Shown here piece after piece: positions 16,318 to 24,767 of a stretch of DNA of 64,000 nt; positions within the stretch are counted from its first letter, which is position 1; every line of letters begins with the position of its first letter. The notes below the pieces were generated by a model that saw nothing but the letters and a program-made list of their open reading frames with translations, did not search any database and was not told the origin of the DNA. This DNA comes from Marinobacter sp. BW6. Lineage in GTDB: Bacteria > Pseudomonadota > Gammaproteobacteria > Pseudomonadales > Oleiphilaceae. The stretch lies in NCBI RefSeq assembly GCF_008107725.1, contig NZ_VIRN01000068.1, forward strand, positions 186,001 through 250,000. The letters are read 5' to 3'. The position numbers were made by a program, and so were the translations under genes.

Positions 16318-16929
16318 TTACTGAATTGCAAAAGCATCGGCTTCCACGGTCATGAAGGCTCGACCGAGCGAACCTACTGGCGCGTAGAAGATGGCGCTTT
16401 GCGCTTCTTCCAAATCAGTAAAAAACAAGGCGGCCCACTTTGCCAGATGGGCATCAAAAAACGCTTTTTGCGACGGTAATCCGCTGTCGCAGGGAAATTC
16501 GCCGGTAATGATGCCGGCCATGATTTCGCAAAGGGTGCCGATGTGATCTTCCGGCTCCTTTACATCGCTGCGGGATTTGATACCGCGGGACATGAGATCG
16601 GTTCGCAGCTCCGCGAGGGGCTTCTCGTTCAGAAAGCCGGTGAGGTAATAACTGGCGTAGGGAAGCAGTTCTCCACGACCGAGGCCAACAAACAGGTTGT
16701 TGAACTCTCGCTCGGCGTCATACGGGTTGGTACGTTCGGCGAGGGCTGCAAGGTTTTTGCAGGCTGAACCCAGGGGTGTCTCGTCACCCTGTAGTGACGC
16801 CAGCCCCTTCAATAAGTCGCTGGAGGGCGGGTCGACAAGCAGGACGCCCAGCAGCTGATAGATCTGGGCCCTGGCACGATCTTCTTCGGATATCGAACGG
16901 GGGCACTGGATTTCCGCAGTATTGCTCAA
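16318..16929 (-). CDS. TorD/DmsD-family redox-enzyme chaperone
   Basis: A 203-residue, all-helical cytoplasmic chaperone expected to bind the FdhA twin-arginine signal and hold the apo-enzyme until cofactor is inserted. The features are the A-x-I-Y-Q-L-L-G-V-L-L opening, the E-F-N-N-L-F-V-G-L-G-R-G-E-L-L-P-Y-A-S-Y-Y motif in the middle (the E-x-x-x-L-F-x-x-P-Y-x-S-x-Y pattern of the family) and P-E-D-H-I-G-x-L-C-E-I-M near residue 125. The start is TTG at 16929 with AAGGA 7 nt upstream; the nearby ATG is out of frame and meets TGA after one more codon. Confidence 0.87.
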   Translation of the reverse strand: MSNTAEIQCPRSISEEDRARAQIYQLLGVLLVDPPSSDLLKGLASLQGDETPLGSACKNLAALAERTNPYDAEREFNNLFVGLGRGELLPYASYYLTGFLNEKPLAELRTDLMSRGIKSRSDVKEPEDHIGTLCEIMAGIITGEFPCDSGLPSQKAFFDAHLAKWAALFFTDLEEAQSAIFYAPVGSLGRAFMTVEADAFAIQ

Positions 16930-16965
16930 TTCATGTTCCTTCTAATTATTATTTGCGGTCTGTCA

Positions 16966-16994
16966 CACTATTTTAGTACACATCTGGAATAGTG
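16966..16994. repeat. Inverted repeat upstream of the TorD-like gene
   Basis: CACTATT and AATAGTG, 7-bp perfect arms separated by 15 bp, lie between the DUF3306 gene and the TorD-like gene. It could be an operator, or a weak hairpin between the two transcripts. No T-tract follows in either direction. Confidence 0.4.
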
Positions 16995-17013
16995 GCCTGA
17001 CCGACCTTCAATT

Positions 17014-17044
17014 TGCTAATAGCTGAAACGTATTCTGCTAATAG
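17014..17044. repeat. Short direct repeat at the end of the DUF3306 gene
   Basis: TGCTAATAG occurs at 17014-17022 and 17036-17044, 22 bp apart; the second copy covers the stop codon of the DUF3306 gene. The bases following each copy also partly agree (both run into AAACG or AAAACG). It looks like a small tandem duplication of the gene end. Confidence 0.4.
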
Positions 17045-17664
17045 TCAAAACGCATGCGTGGGCGGAACCTCGGTTCCGGCTCCTCGTCCGGTTGGCTGGC
17101 CTGTGTTTGGGCAAGCTGTTGGTCGGGAAGTTCCGTCGGGGTGGCCATGTCCTCCAGCTCGGGACTGTCATCAGGTTCCGGTTCCCCGGCAGTTGTGGAA
17201 TCAGGCTCTGCCATTGATGAGACTGCCTGCTTTTCCGACTGATCGTCCACGACGTCCGCGGCTTTTTTGGCTTTGTCGACCAGCCCCTCTCCAACCTTGT
17301 ATAAAGTTGCCACTGTCTGCCCGGCCGTCGAGGCCAGTGTGTAGTCCTCATCGTAATCATTGAGACCGTCCAGAACGGCCAGTACCGGGTTGGATTTCCA
17401 TAGTCCCCTCAGAGCCTTCCGGCGTAGGAACTCCGGAATTTCCTTGCGCATGAAACCGGTGATGTCCGTACCCAGTTCGATGTTTTCGGGGTCGGGCAGG
17501 CCATACTTCTCTAGCAGCTCGTGTTCCGGCAATGCTTCATTGATTGCAAGTTCCTGCTCTTCCGGGGCTGGTTCAGTCTCGATAACTGGAGGAGGGGATG
17601 GTTCCGGGCGCTTGGCGGCTTCGGCTTTCTTGCGCGCCCAACGCTGGAGTCGTGATTCGGCCAT
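17038..17664 (-). CDS. DUF3306-family protein of the formate dehydrogenase operon
   Basis: A 208-residue protein with no signal or membrane segment. The N-terminal MAESRLQRWARKKAEA opening and the central ELGTDITGFMRKEIPEFLRR, then ALRGLWKSNP and DGLNDYDEDYT, fit the DUF3306 family as I remember it. The C-terminal half is acidic, Glu/Pro-rich and low in complexity, ending in a short basic RFRPRMRFDY. Its start codon shares bases with the stop of the DUF3305 gene, implying coupled translation. The two families are typically found together near formate dehydrogenase genes; their function is unknown. Confidence 0.82.
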   Translation of the reverse strand: MAESRLQRWARKKAEAAKRPEPSPPPVIETEPAPEEQELAINEALPEHELLEKYGLPDPENIELGTDITGFMRKEIPEFLRRKALRGLWKSNPVLAVLDGLNDYDEDYTLASTAGQTVATLYKVGEGLVDKAKKAADVVDDQSEKQAVSSMAEPDSTTAGEPEPDDSPELEDMATPTELPDQQLAQTQASQPDEEPEPRFRPRMRFDY

Positions 17665-18254
17665 TACTGAATTCTCGGCTTTTTGATGTTCGCAGGGGCC
17701 CGGTAAACGTCGCTTTCCTGGCGAATGCGCGGGTCGCCCTTGGCATCCTCGGCGCCATCAACGCGGACTTCATCGCGGCGACGTTTCTTGAACGGCTCCT
17801 CGATGTAGTGCATGTCGATAAATTCCTTGATCCAGGCCGCCATTGATTCTGGAATGGGAACCGCCTCAACAATGCTTTCGCCACTATCAAGAGCGTCCAG
17901 TGCTTCATGGGCGCTGGCGGTGATAGTGCTCACGACCCATCCGGAGGGCGACTGGCTCGTTACATCTCTGTCCATGATGATCCATACGGATGGAACGGCC
18001 ATGTTCAGAGAGACCAGATAGCCTTCGACGTCTGCCCGAAAAAGCTCCATCGTAACGGTGCCCGCGTGGTAATCGACCACATCTTCCTCGCGAACCAGTT
18101 CTTTCCAGAATGCATCAGGTGCGCCTGGTATAACGGCAACTGGCTTCCAGATTTCTTTTACCCAGCGAGTGACGCCCGGAGATCGACGAACGACAGCGCC
18201 GACCCTCAACTCGCGTTTCCACTGTTCTGTACGACTGCTCATGGTGCTTCTCAT
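17664..18254 (-). CDS. DUF3305-family protein, first gene of the formate dehydrogenase operon
   Basis: A 196-residue soluble protein. The WKRELRVGAVVRRSPGVTRW opening and the W-K-P-V-A-V-I-P-G-A segment are characteristic of DUF3305. It ends one base into the DUF3306 gene. Two starts are possible: ATG 18254 (MRSTMSS) and ATG 18242 (MSSRTEQ). I chose 18254 because the sequence before it, GCTATAAC-AAAAA-ATG, is almost identical to that in front of fdhD, suggesting a leaderless or very short leader transcript; 18242 has a weak GAGAAG instead. Function unknown; constant partnership with formate dehydrogenase suggests a maturation role. Confidence 0.82.
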   Translation of the reverse strand: MRSTMSSRTEQWKRELRVGAVVRRSPGVTRWVKEIWKPVAVIPGAPDAFWKELVREEDVVDYHAGTVTMELFRADVEGYLVSLNMAVPSVWIIMDRDVTSQSPSGWVVSTITASAHEALDALDSGESIVEAVPIPESMAAWIKEFIDMHYIEEPFKKRRRDEVRVDGAEDAKGDPRIRQESDVYRAPANIKKPRIQ

Positions 18255-18267
18255 TTTTTGTTATAGC
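18252..18267 (-). promoter_or_regulatory. Putative promoter/start region of the formate dehydrogenase operon
   Basis: The reverse strand reads GCTATAAC-AAAAA-ATG. TATAAC resembles a -10 box and lies only 5 nt before ATG 18254. The same arrangement occurs before fdhD (25635-25649). If TATAAC is the -10 element, transcription would begin at or next to the ATG. A TTGTGC 16 bp upstream of TATAAC is a possible weak -35. Confidence 0.5.
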
Positions 18268-18344
18268 GTAAAACTAGCAGGGCACAAATGATTATCCAAT
18301 TGTCCAAAAGATAATGCCTGTGGCATGCTCGAAAAGCGATACAG

Positions 18345-18358
18345 ATACGTATACGTAT
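18345..18358. promoter_or_regulatory. Perfect 14-bp palindrome in the fdh divergent promoter region
   Basis: ATACGTATACGTAT is its own reverse complement and lies 27 bp before the ATG of the 4Fe-4S protein gene at 18386, within the 131-bp gap between that gene and DUF3305. A TATAAA overlaps its right edge. It has the form of a dimeric regulator operator; the regulator is unknown. The same gap also holds direct repeats on the reverse strand (TTGGACAA followed by TTGGATAA). Confidence 0.45.
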
Positions 18359-18385
18359 AAAAACAACGAAAGAGTCAAACTCCTG

Positions 18386-20365
18386 ATGACGGCATATAAG
18401 ACCCTACTATTATGCAGCTGCGATAAATCACAGACCTTTGATTCAGAGGCCTTGCGCAAAGCCGCGGCTGCTGAGCAGGTGATTGCAGTTGATCAACTGT
18501 GCGGCAAGGAAATGAGTATTGCCGCCGAGCATCTGGGCGCCAGCAATGACGTCCTGATTGCCTGTGGCCAGCAGGCGGCTTTGTTCGAGCGCCTCTCCGA
18601 GGACGTTCACGCAGAGACCCAGCACTCCGCGCCGCTCCAATCCATTGATATCCGCGATCGTGCCGGCTGGAGCGCCCCCGATGCCACGCCCGAGCGTCTG
18701 CATGCGAAGCAGGCAGCCCTGATTGCCGCAGCCCAATTGCCGCCACCAATGGCCCCGGCAAAAACCATCCAGTCCAGCGGAGTGTGCTGCATTGTCGGTC
18801 CCACCGAACAGGCAATCAGGATGGCTGAGCTGGTGCAGGACGAACTGGGCGTCACCTGCATTGTTAATGATGCCGGCCCCATCCAGCTGCCATCCGCCGC
18901 TTACGACGTGGCTAAAGGTCAGCTGACGGGAGCCTACGGTGCACTTGGCAATTTCAAGCTGGAATTTGCCCACCTGCAACCCTTGCACCCGGCCGGTCGC
19001 GGTGAGCTGGGTTACGAGGCGGCCAAGCCCACCGCCCGCAGCGAATGCGATGTGTTTATCGATCTGCGGGGCGGCGCCCCGGCATTTCCGAGCCACGAGA
19101 AGCGCAACGGCTACTTCTGGGCCGATCCGGAAAAGTCCGGCGAGCTGGAGCGCATTGCCCTTACGGCAAGGGAAATGGTGGGTGAATTCGAAAAAACCGT
19201 CTATTTCAGGCTCGAAGAGTCTCTGTGCGCGCACTCCCGGGCCAACAAGCCTGGTTGTACACGGTGCCTGGATGTCTGCCCGACAGAGGCTATTTTTTCC
19301 TTCGGGGATCACATCCAGATTGATTCGGATATCTGTGCCGGTTGCGGCTCCTGCGCTGCCGTCTGTCCCACCTCTGCAGTGACCATGAATGAGACGCCGT
19401 TCGAGGCGATCACCAAGGCTGTGGAAGTGATGGCCAAAGTCTACCGCGAGCATACCCACGAATCGCCCCGCCTGGTCTTCCATACCCTGGAAGCTGGCAC
19501 AGAGGCCATTGCCAACCTGGCCCGCTACGATAATGGTCTCGCGGATGATCTGATCCCGATGGGGCTGGAGCATGTCGACCGGATCGGCCACGCTGAAATA
19601 ATGGCGGCGTTTGGTGCCGGCTACGCCGAGGTTCTCATCCTTGCGGACAACGAGCTGGATCGCCGTGCAGTGACCGCAGAAGTGGAGCTGGCCCAGGCCA
19701 TGCTCAAGGGTACCCACAACTCGCCGAGCCGGATTAGAGTTATTTCCGCCATTGAGCTTTGCGACGCCGGCGATAATGCCGGGCGCGTAAGCGACCCTGT
19801 ACTGCTGGTGGGCGGTCGCCGGGATATCACTCGCGTGACAGTGGCTGCCATGTCGGAAAAGATCGAAGAGCCGATTCCGTTGCCCAAAGGTGCGCCTTAC
19901 GGTGCCATCGAAATTGATTCCGATAAATGCACGCTCTGCCTTGCCTGTGTATCACTATGCCCGACGGGCGCGCTTGGTGACCATCCGGATCGACCCGAGG
20001 TGCAGTTCACGGAAAACGCCTGTGTCCAGTGTGGTATCTGCGAGAGTACTTGCCCGGAGACCGCCATCACCCTGAAGCCCCAGCTCGATGTGTCCAAGGC
20101 GGCGCTCAGTGCCCGGGCGTTGCACGGTGAAGAGCCATTCGAATGCATCAAGTGTGGCACCCCGTTTGGCGTTGCCAGCACGATTAACCGCATCGTCGAG
20201 AAACTGGAAAACCAGCACTGGATGTACAAGAACTCTGATAACGTGCAGCTCATCAAGATGTGCGATGACTGTCGGGTCAAGGCCCAGTTCCATGGGAGCA
20301 CAGCGCCAATGGCCGGTGGCGAGCGCCCGCGGGTCCGCACCAGTGATGATTATCTGGACAGTTAA
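18386..20365 (+). CDS. Multi-cluster 4Fe-4S ferredoxin-type protein of the formate dehydrogenase island
   Basis: A 659-residue cytoplasmic iron-sulfur protein. Two ferredoxin-like pairs are visible: [13 protein letters not shown] with [15 protein letters not shown] near residues 290-335, and [16 protein letters not shown] with [16 protein letters not shown] near 515-570, giving up to four [4Fe-4S] clusters. A C-terminal CxxC...CxxC pair (CIKCG, CDDC) may bind metal. The N-terminal 250 residues are not recognised and include [10 protein letters not shown]. The start at 18386 is chosen because residues before it are unlike the family opening. It leads an operon with Mrp, a ligase-like protein and DUF6505. 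It probably moves electrons or builds clusters for formate dehydrogenase; that role is inferred. Confidence 0.82.
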   Translation: MTAYKTLLLCSCDKSQTFDSEALRKAAAAEQVIAVDQLCGKEMSIAAEHLGASNDVLIACGQQAALFERLSEDVHAETQHSAPLQSIDIRDRAGWSAPDATPERLHAKQAALIAAAQLPPPMAPAKTIQSSGVCCIVGPTEQAIRMAELVQDELGVTCIVNDAGPIQLPSAAYDVAKGQLTGAYGALGNFKLEFAHLQPLHPAGRGELGYEAAKPTARSECDVFIDLRGGAPAFPSHEKRNGYFWADPEKSGELERIALTAREMVGEFEKTVYFRLEESLCAHSRANKPGCTRCLDVCPTEAIFSFGDHIQIDSDICAGCGSCAAVCPTSAVTMNETPFEAITKAVEVMAKVYREHTHESPRLVFHTLEAGTEAIANLARYDNGLADDLIPMGLEHVDRIGHAEIMAAFGAGYAEVLILADNELDRRAVTAEVELAQAMLKGTHNSPSRIRVISAIELCDAGDNAGRVSDPVLLVGGRRDITRVTVAAMSEKIEEPIPLPKGAPYGAIEIDSDKCTLCLACVSLCPTGALGDHPDRPEVQFTENACVQCGICESTCPETAITLKPQLDVSKAALSARALHGEEPFECIKCGTPFGVASTINRIVEKLENQHWMYKNSDNVQLIKMCDDCRVKAQFHGSTAPMAGGERPRVRTSDDYLDS

Positions 20366-20382
20366 AAACAACAGGACACACC

Positions 20383-21231
20383 ATGGTTGAGTACACCGAA
20401 GTAGGAAAAAAACCGAATCTGATCGGAACTGACGCTCCGAGGCCTCAGGACAAGAACCCGAGGGGCGTGGATCGCATTATTGCCATTGCCTCGGGCAAGG
20501 GCGGCGTTGGTAAATCGACCGTGTCGTCCAACCTGGCTGTGGCCCTGGCCTCTAAAGGGCTGAAGGTCGGCTTGCTGGACGCTGACGTCTATGGCCCGAG
20601 CCAGCCCCGTATGCTGGGGGTTTCCGGTCGTCCGTCCAGCCCGGATGGAAGCACCATCCTGCCGCTGAGGAATCACGGCGTAACGCTGATGTCCCTGGGC
20701 CTGATGGCACCGGAAGACGAAGCTATCGTCTGGCGCGGGCCGATGTTGATGGGCGCCTTGCAGCAGATGATGAACCAGGTTGAATGGGGCCGGCTTGACG
20801 TGCTGCTCGTGGATCTTCCGCCGGGCACCGGTGATGTCCAGATGACCCTGAGCCAGAAGTTCTTCGTGGCGGGTGCGGTCATTGTCTCGACACCGCAGGA
20901 TATCGCCTTGATGGATGCTCGAAAGGGCATTGATATGTTCAAGCGAATGGAAGTTCCGCTGTTCGGGCTGATCGAAAATATGGCTTCGTTTGTCTGCGAT
21001 GGCTGTGGCAAGGAACACCACCCGTTTGGGCACGGCGGCGCACGAGCCGAGGCGGAGAAGCTGGGCTCGCCCTTCCTCGGAGAGATTCCCCTGGATCTCG
21101 ATATCCGGTTGGGATCTGACGGCGGTGTCCCGATTGTAGTCTCGAAGCCTGACAGCCCCCAGGCCCAGGCTTTCCAGCGCATCGCCGATGAAATTGTCGC
21201 CTCTGACGTCTACGCCCGGGCCATCCAATGA
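20383..21231 (+). CDS. Mrp/NBP35-family iron-sulfur cluster carrier ATPase
   Basis: A 282-residue P-loop ATPase. The deviant Walker [19 protein letters not shown] lies at about residues 30-47, and the family landmarks [24 protein letters not shown] and the CxxC of [12 protein letters not shown] (near residue 205) follow in order. Mrp/ApbC proteins carry [4Fe-4S] clusters to target apoproteins. This copy lies 17 bp after a multi-cluster protein gene and is coupled by ATGA to the next gene, so it is probably dedicated to the formate dehydrogenase island rather than general housekeeping; that dedication is inferred from position. Confidence 0.88.
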   Translation: MVEYTEVGKKPNLIGTDAPRPQDKNPRGVDRIIAIASGKGGVGKSTVSSNLAVALASKGLKVGLLDADVYGPSQPRMLGVSGRPSSPDGSTILPLRNHGVTLMSLGLMAPEDEAIVWRGPMLMGALQQMMNQVEWGRLDVLLVDLPPGTGDVQMTLSQKFFVAGAVIVSTPQDIALMDARKGIDMFKRMEVPLFGLIENMASFVCDGCGKEHHPFGHGGARAEAEKLGSPFLGEIPLDLDIRLGSDGGVPIVVSKPDSPQAQAFQRIADEIVASDVYARAIQ

Positions 21232-21932
21232 TCGAATCACCCCAGTTCCCGCCGCTACTTACGGGAGAAGTGGTACCCAGACACATGGACCCGTTCGATA
21301 AAGCCGTCAGCCGCGCCATCGCGGGGGTCGATTCCGGCACGGTGTTCTACTCCGAGCAAAGCGACAGCCTGCGCGCGGCCCTGGTTCTGGCACCGGAAAC
21401 ACCGCTTGAAGAGGCTATTCAGGCAGTCTATGTGGCCCAGATTGGCCTTGCCGAGAGTCTGGGTGCGTTGGCTCCGCCCGAAGTGCCGGTGCATTTTCAG
21501 TGGCCCGATCGCATCAAGGTAAACGGTGCGCTCTGTGGCAGTGTCCGTTTCGCATCGGATGTGTCCGATCCCAAGGCCTACCCCAACTGGCTGGTGATTG
21601 GAATTGAGGTACCGTTCATTCCGATGACAGACCAGCCGGGAGAAAATCCGGATGAGACCTGCCTGTATGAAGAAGGCTGCATCGAAATTACGCCCATGGC
21701 CCTGCTGGAAAGCTGGTCCAAGCACACCCTGCTGTGGCTGACCTACTTTTTGGACAGCGGCTTTGAGCGGGTACACAACGAGTGGCGGCCAAGATGCGAT
21801 ACTCTGGGCAAAATGATTGAACTGCCCAGACCCGGCACCTTCGTTGGCCTGGATGAAAAAGGCCGGATGCTGTTGCGTCAGGATGTCATGACCGAGACAT
21901 TGAGTTTGATCGAATTCGCGGAGCACGTATGA
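21228..21932 (+). CDS. Biotin/lipoate-protein-ligase-like protein (DUF4444-type)
   Basis: A 234-residue protein resembling the BirA/LplA catalytic fold. The segments [18 protein letters not shown] and [11 protein letters not shown] correspond to the W-P-N-D-(I/V) and G-I-G-(I/L)-N-V positions of biotin ligases, but the GRGRxGR ATP-binding loop of BirA is not evident. The C-terminal third ([17 protein letters not shown]) looks like a small beta domain. It overlaps both neighbours by ATGA. Similar genes occur in formate dehydrogenase clusters of other proteobacteria, by memory. Whether it ligates anything is unknown; it may have lost catalysis. Confidence 0.7.
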   Translation: MIESPQFPPLLTGEVVPRHMDPFDKAVSRAIAGVDSGTVFYSEQSDSLRAALVLAPETPLEEAIQAVYVAQIGLAESLGALAPPEVPVHFQWPDRIKVNGALCGSVRFASDVSDPKAYPNWLVIGIEVPFIPMTDQPGENPDETCLYEEGCIEITPMALLESWSKHTLLWLTYFLDSGFERVHNEWRPRCDTLGKMIELPRPGTFVGLDEKGRMLLRQDVMTETLSLIEFAEHV

Positions 21933-22405
21933 AACTGGCCCGAACCCTTCAGCTGGATATTTCCGACGAAAACGTATTTGAAAAGCCTGCACCCAGTGGT
22001 GAGTGGGCGATCTCCGGTGGCTTCGAGTTTTCCAACTGGACCGAGGCAGACCTGAAAGGCAAAGCCCGTCAGGCGTTCAGTAACGGCTGGTACAGCATTG
22101 AATCAGGCGGGCGCGCCAGTTTCGTGGGTGTCTGCAACATTACCGAACCGGAACTGGAGCATGTTCGCCGGACCCTCGCGCAGACCTTTGTTGACCATTT
22201 CGGCGCGCCGGATATCGACGCGGCCTATCCGGTTGCCTGTGAGGAAATCGACCAGATGCGCAGCATGTGCGAGGATTTCGAGGACAACACATTGTTGATG
22301 GTCAGCCGCACCCTGACCGAACTGGGTGTCGAGGAAACCTACCGTTCCCGGGGGCCTCAGGATGCTTCACTGGAAGCCTTTGCGGTTCACGGCAGCGTCG
22401 ACTGA
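21929..22405 (+). CDS. DUF6505-like protein of the formate dehydrogenase island
   Basis: A 158-residue soluble protein, last of the four-gene rightward operon and coupled to the previous gene by ATGA. It begins [20 protein letters not shown] and contains EWAISGGFEFSNWTEADLKG and FVDHFGAPDIDAA. I associate this pattern with DUF6505, found next to formate dehydrogenase accessory genes, but that naming is from memory. There is no signal, membrane helix or metal motif. Its stop is directly followed by the moeA stop on the other strand, with no bases between. Confidence 0.65.
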   Translation: MKLARTLQLDISDENVFEKPAPSGEWAISGGFEFSNWTEADLKGKARQAFSNGWYSIESGGRASFVGVCNITEPELEHVRRTLAQTFVDHFGAPDIDAAYPVACEEIDQMRSMCEDFEDNTLLMVSRTLTELGVEETYRSRGPQDASLEAFAVHGSVD

Positions 22406-23653
22406 TTACAGACCGAAGCTGCCGTAAGGAATAAAACGCACGGGAGTGCCCGGCTCGATCTGCTGGGCGCTTTCATCCAGTTCCACCAGCCCCTCGGACC
22501 AGGCCAGGCCGGTCACCCGGCCGGAGCCTTCCGAACCGAACACCTCTACCTGCCCATCGCGGACCCGTGCCCGCAACATCTCGCTGCGCCCGGGCTTTTT
22601 GTTTTTCGCAAAATTTGCCGGCATCACATAGGCCTGAGGTTCGAACCATTCTCCGCCCGCAAGTAATGCCATTGCCGGGGCGCCAAACCGCAGGGCACAG
22701 ACCCAGGCGGCGACCGGATTGCCCGGCAGGCCCACTACGGGCGTGCCCTGGAACATGGCGAGGGCCAGCGGGCGGCCTGGTTTGATGGCAATGCGCCAAT
22801 TGCTGATGTCGCCGTGGGCTTTCAGGGTTTTCGACACGTGATCTTCGTCGCCGGCCGATACGCCGCCGCTGGTGAGGATCAGATCACACTGTTGCGCTCC
22901 TGTTTCCAGAGCCGATTTGACCTCTTCAGCCCGATCGAGTGCATGGCCAAGGTCCACCAGCTCGTAGCCCAGTTGCGAGACCAGGGCGCTGAGCATCGGC
23001 CGGTTGGCGTCGTAGATCTGCCAATCAGTGACCGGGGCGCCCACCGGCTTTACCTCATCTCCGGTGGACAGAACGCCAACCCGCAGCTTCTGGTAGACGT
23101 CGACCGACTCCACCCCAACGCTTGCGAGAACGGAAATCTGCGTGGGCGTCAGACGAGTTCCTGCGACCAGGATCTGATCCTGAGCCTGGATGTCTTCACC
23201 GGCTTTGCGGGCATTGGCGCCCGCTTTCAGCGTGCCGTTCAGGTACAGCTGGCCATCCCGGACTTCGCAGTCTTCTTCGAGGACCACTGTGTCTGTCCCG
23301 GACGGAATGACTGCGCCGGTGAGAATCCGGATCGCGTGTCCCGCGGGAACCTGGCCTTTGAAAGGCTCGCCGGCGGCACTGCGACCATCGACCAGAGGCA
23401 AGGAGCAGGGAACATCCGTTACAGGGCCCGCCAGTGCATAGCCGTCGACTGCCGAGTTGTTGCTTGGTGGATGTGCACGGGGCGCGTAGACGTCGCTTGC
23501 CAGGATACGGCCGTTTACCCGGGACAGCGGAACGGCGTGTTCAGTCTCCACCACAGGGTGCAACCGTGAACGCAAACGCTCAAGGGCCTCTTCAACCGGA
23601 GTCCAGTTGACGCCAGGGGGCAGGGCAAAGCAGTCGTTGCGAAGCGGTTTCAT
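22406..23653 (-). CDS. moeA: Molybdopterin molybdotransferase MoeA
   Basis: A 415-residue MoeA that inserts molybdate (or tungstate) into adenylylated molybdopterin. The N-terminal linker domain has PPSNNSAVDGYAL (the conserved S-x-x-D-G-Y-A); the central MoCF domain carries VGVLSTGDEV, YDANRPMLSALV, LTSGGVSAGDEDH and KPGRPLA; VVGLPGNPVAAWV follows. It is the last of the leftward fdhD-mobA-mobB-moeA group, 26 bp after mobB. Its position with the formate dehydrogenase genes suggests a dedicated copy; whether another moeA exists elsewhere cannot be told from this window. Confidence 0.93.
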   Translation of the reverse strand: MKPLRNDCFALPPGVNWTPVEEALERLRSRLHPVVETEHAVPLSRVNGRILASDVYAPRAHPPSNNSAVDGYALAGPVTDVPCSLPLVDGRSAAGEPFKGQVPAGHAIRILTGAVIPSGTDTVVLEEDCEVRDGQLYLNGTLKAGANARKAGEDIQAQDQILVAGTRLTPTQISVLASVGVESVDVYQKLRVGVLSTGDEVKPVGAPVTDWQIYDANRPMLSALVSQLGYELVDLGHALDRAEEVKSALETGAQQCDLILTSGGVSAGDEDHVSKTLKAHGDISNWRIAIKPGRPLALAMFQGTPVVGLPGNPVAAWVCALRFGAPAMALLAGGEWFEPQAYVMPANFAKNKKPGRSEMLRARVRDGQVEVFGSEGSGRVTGLAWSEGLVELDESAQQIEPGTPVRFIPYGSFGL

Positions 23654-23679
23654 GGATCTTCGGCTCCCGGTTATGTCGT

Positions 23680-24171
23680 TCAGGCTTGCTGACGGTTTAG
23701 AATAAAATCAGCGATGGCGGAGATGTCGTTTATGTCGAAAACGGGGCCCGAGAATTCGGCTGCGTAGTCCGACGCCACAGCAACAATGCTCGGGTCCTCG
23801 GTGAACAGCGGTGACCTCGACCCCTCTCGTCTATGCACCTCGATCTTGGCGTGGGTGTGGGTCTTGAATCCCTCCACCACGACCCAGTCGCAGGGGCTCA
23901 GCCGTGCCAACAAGTCATCCAGCGTCGGCTCCGCCGCCCCCCGGAGTTCGTGCATGATGGCGAATCGCTGACCGCCGGCGAGGATGACCTCCCGGGCGCC
24001 GGCGTCACGATGTTTGTAGCTGTCTGTTCCGGGTTGGTCCACATCCACCATGTGGTGGGCGTGCTTGATCGAATTGACCGTTAACCCCCGGCTGGACAGC
24101 TCACGAATCAGGGCCGAGGCCAGTGTGGTTTTTCCGGAGTTTTTCCAACCTACGATGCCGATAACGTTCAC
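23680..24171 (-). CDS. mobB: Molybdopterin-guanine dinucleotide biosynthesis adaptor MobB
   Basis: A 163-residue P-loop GTP-binding protein that assists MobA. GIVGWKNSGKTTLASALI near residue 5 is the Walker A, KHAHHMVDVDQPGTDSYKHR is the diagnostic MobB segment near residue 37, and DWVVVEGFKTH near residue 98 is also typical. It begins inside the last codons of mobA (4-bp overlap). It is not essential for cofactor synthesis in E. coli but is thought to improve MGD delivery. Confidence 0.93.
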   Translation of the reverse strand: MNVIGIVGWKNSGKTTLASALIRELSSRGLTVNSIKHAHHMVDVDQPGTDSYKHRDAGAREVILAGGQRFAIMHELRGAAEPTLDDLLARLSPCDWVVVEGFKTHTHAKIEVHRREGSRSPLFTEDPSIVAVASDYAAEFSGPVFDINDISAIADFILNRQQA

Positions 24172-24755
24172 TTCAGATTCTGCTCCGCCCAGGCCAGATC
24201 TTCCGGCGTATTGATGTTAAAAAAGTCGCCCTCGTTGAACACCACCAGGGTTTCGCCCTGGGCCTGAGTCCACTGGCGGATCTTGCGAACCCCATCGTTC
24301 AAGGCGGCGCGAAGGTCGTGCCGCAGGGATACCTGCCAGCGACCAAACGTTGGTTGCGGAAGCCGGCCGCGCTCAGGATCCGGCGTGGCTGCCAGTACCA
24401 CCGGGGTATCATGTTCGGCAAGCCTTACGGCCAGATCCCGGGGAAAGGACGGGGTATCGGCTGCGACGCTGATCAGCCAGTCATGGCCCTGCTCGGCGGC
24501 CCAGTCCATGCCGGCGAGAACACCAGCCAGTGGGCCGGGAAAACCCTCGATCGAGTCCGCGACCACTGGCAAACCCAGATCGTCAAACCGGTGTATATCG
24601 CCGTTGGCATTCAGCACCACCGCATCGACCTGCGGTGTGATCAGCTCAATTACCCGCTGGATCAATGACTGGTCGCCGAGCATAAGCCGGCCCTTGTCGC
24701 CGCCGCCCATCCGGTTTGCCTGGCCGCCGGCCAGGATGACTGCGCAATCGGTCAC
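24168..24755 (-). CDS. mobA: Molybdenum cofactor guanylyltransferase MobA
   Basis: A 195-residue nucleotidyltransferase that attaches GMP to molybdopterin to give the MGD used by formate dehydrogenase. The opening AVILAGGQANRMGGGDKGRL is the nucleotide-binding signature (L-A-G-G-x-x-x-R-M-G-G-x-D-K). LPVVADSIEGFPGPLAGVL and ISVAADTPSFP (metal-binding Asp) follow, and the length equals E. coli MobA. It lies 12 bp after fdhD and overlaps mobB by 4 bp. Confidence 0.94.
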   Translation of the reverse strand: MTDCAVILAGGQANRMGGGDKGRLMLGDQSLIQRVIELITPQVDAVVLNANGDIHRFDDLGLPVVADSIEGFPGPLAGVLAGMDWAAEQGHDWLISVAADTPSFPRDLAVRLAEHDTPVVLAATPDPERGRLPQPTFGRWQVSLRHDLRAALNDGVRKIRQWTQAQGETLVVFNEGDFFNINTPEDLAWAEQNLK

Positions 24756-24767
24756 GCCGTGCCTCCG

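Noticed and set aside
18443..19717. Long reverse open frame (424 codons) inside the 4Fe-4S protein gene
   Set aside because: The forward frame has four clear 4Fe-4S motifs and coupled neighbours; the reverse product has no recognisable domains and is an expected shadow of high-GC codon usage.
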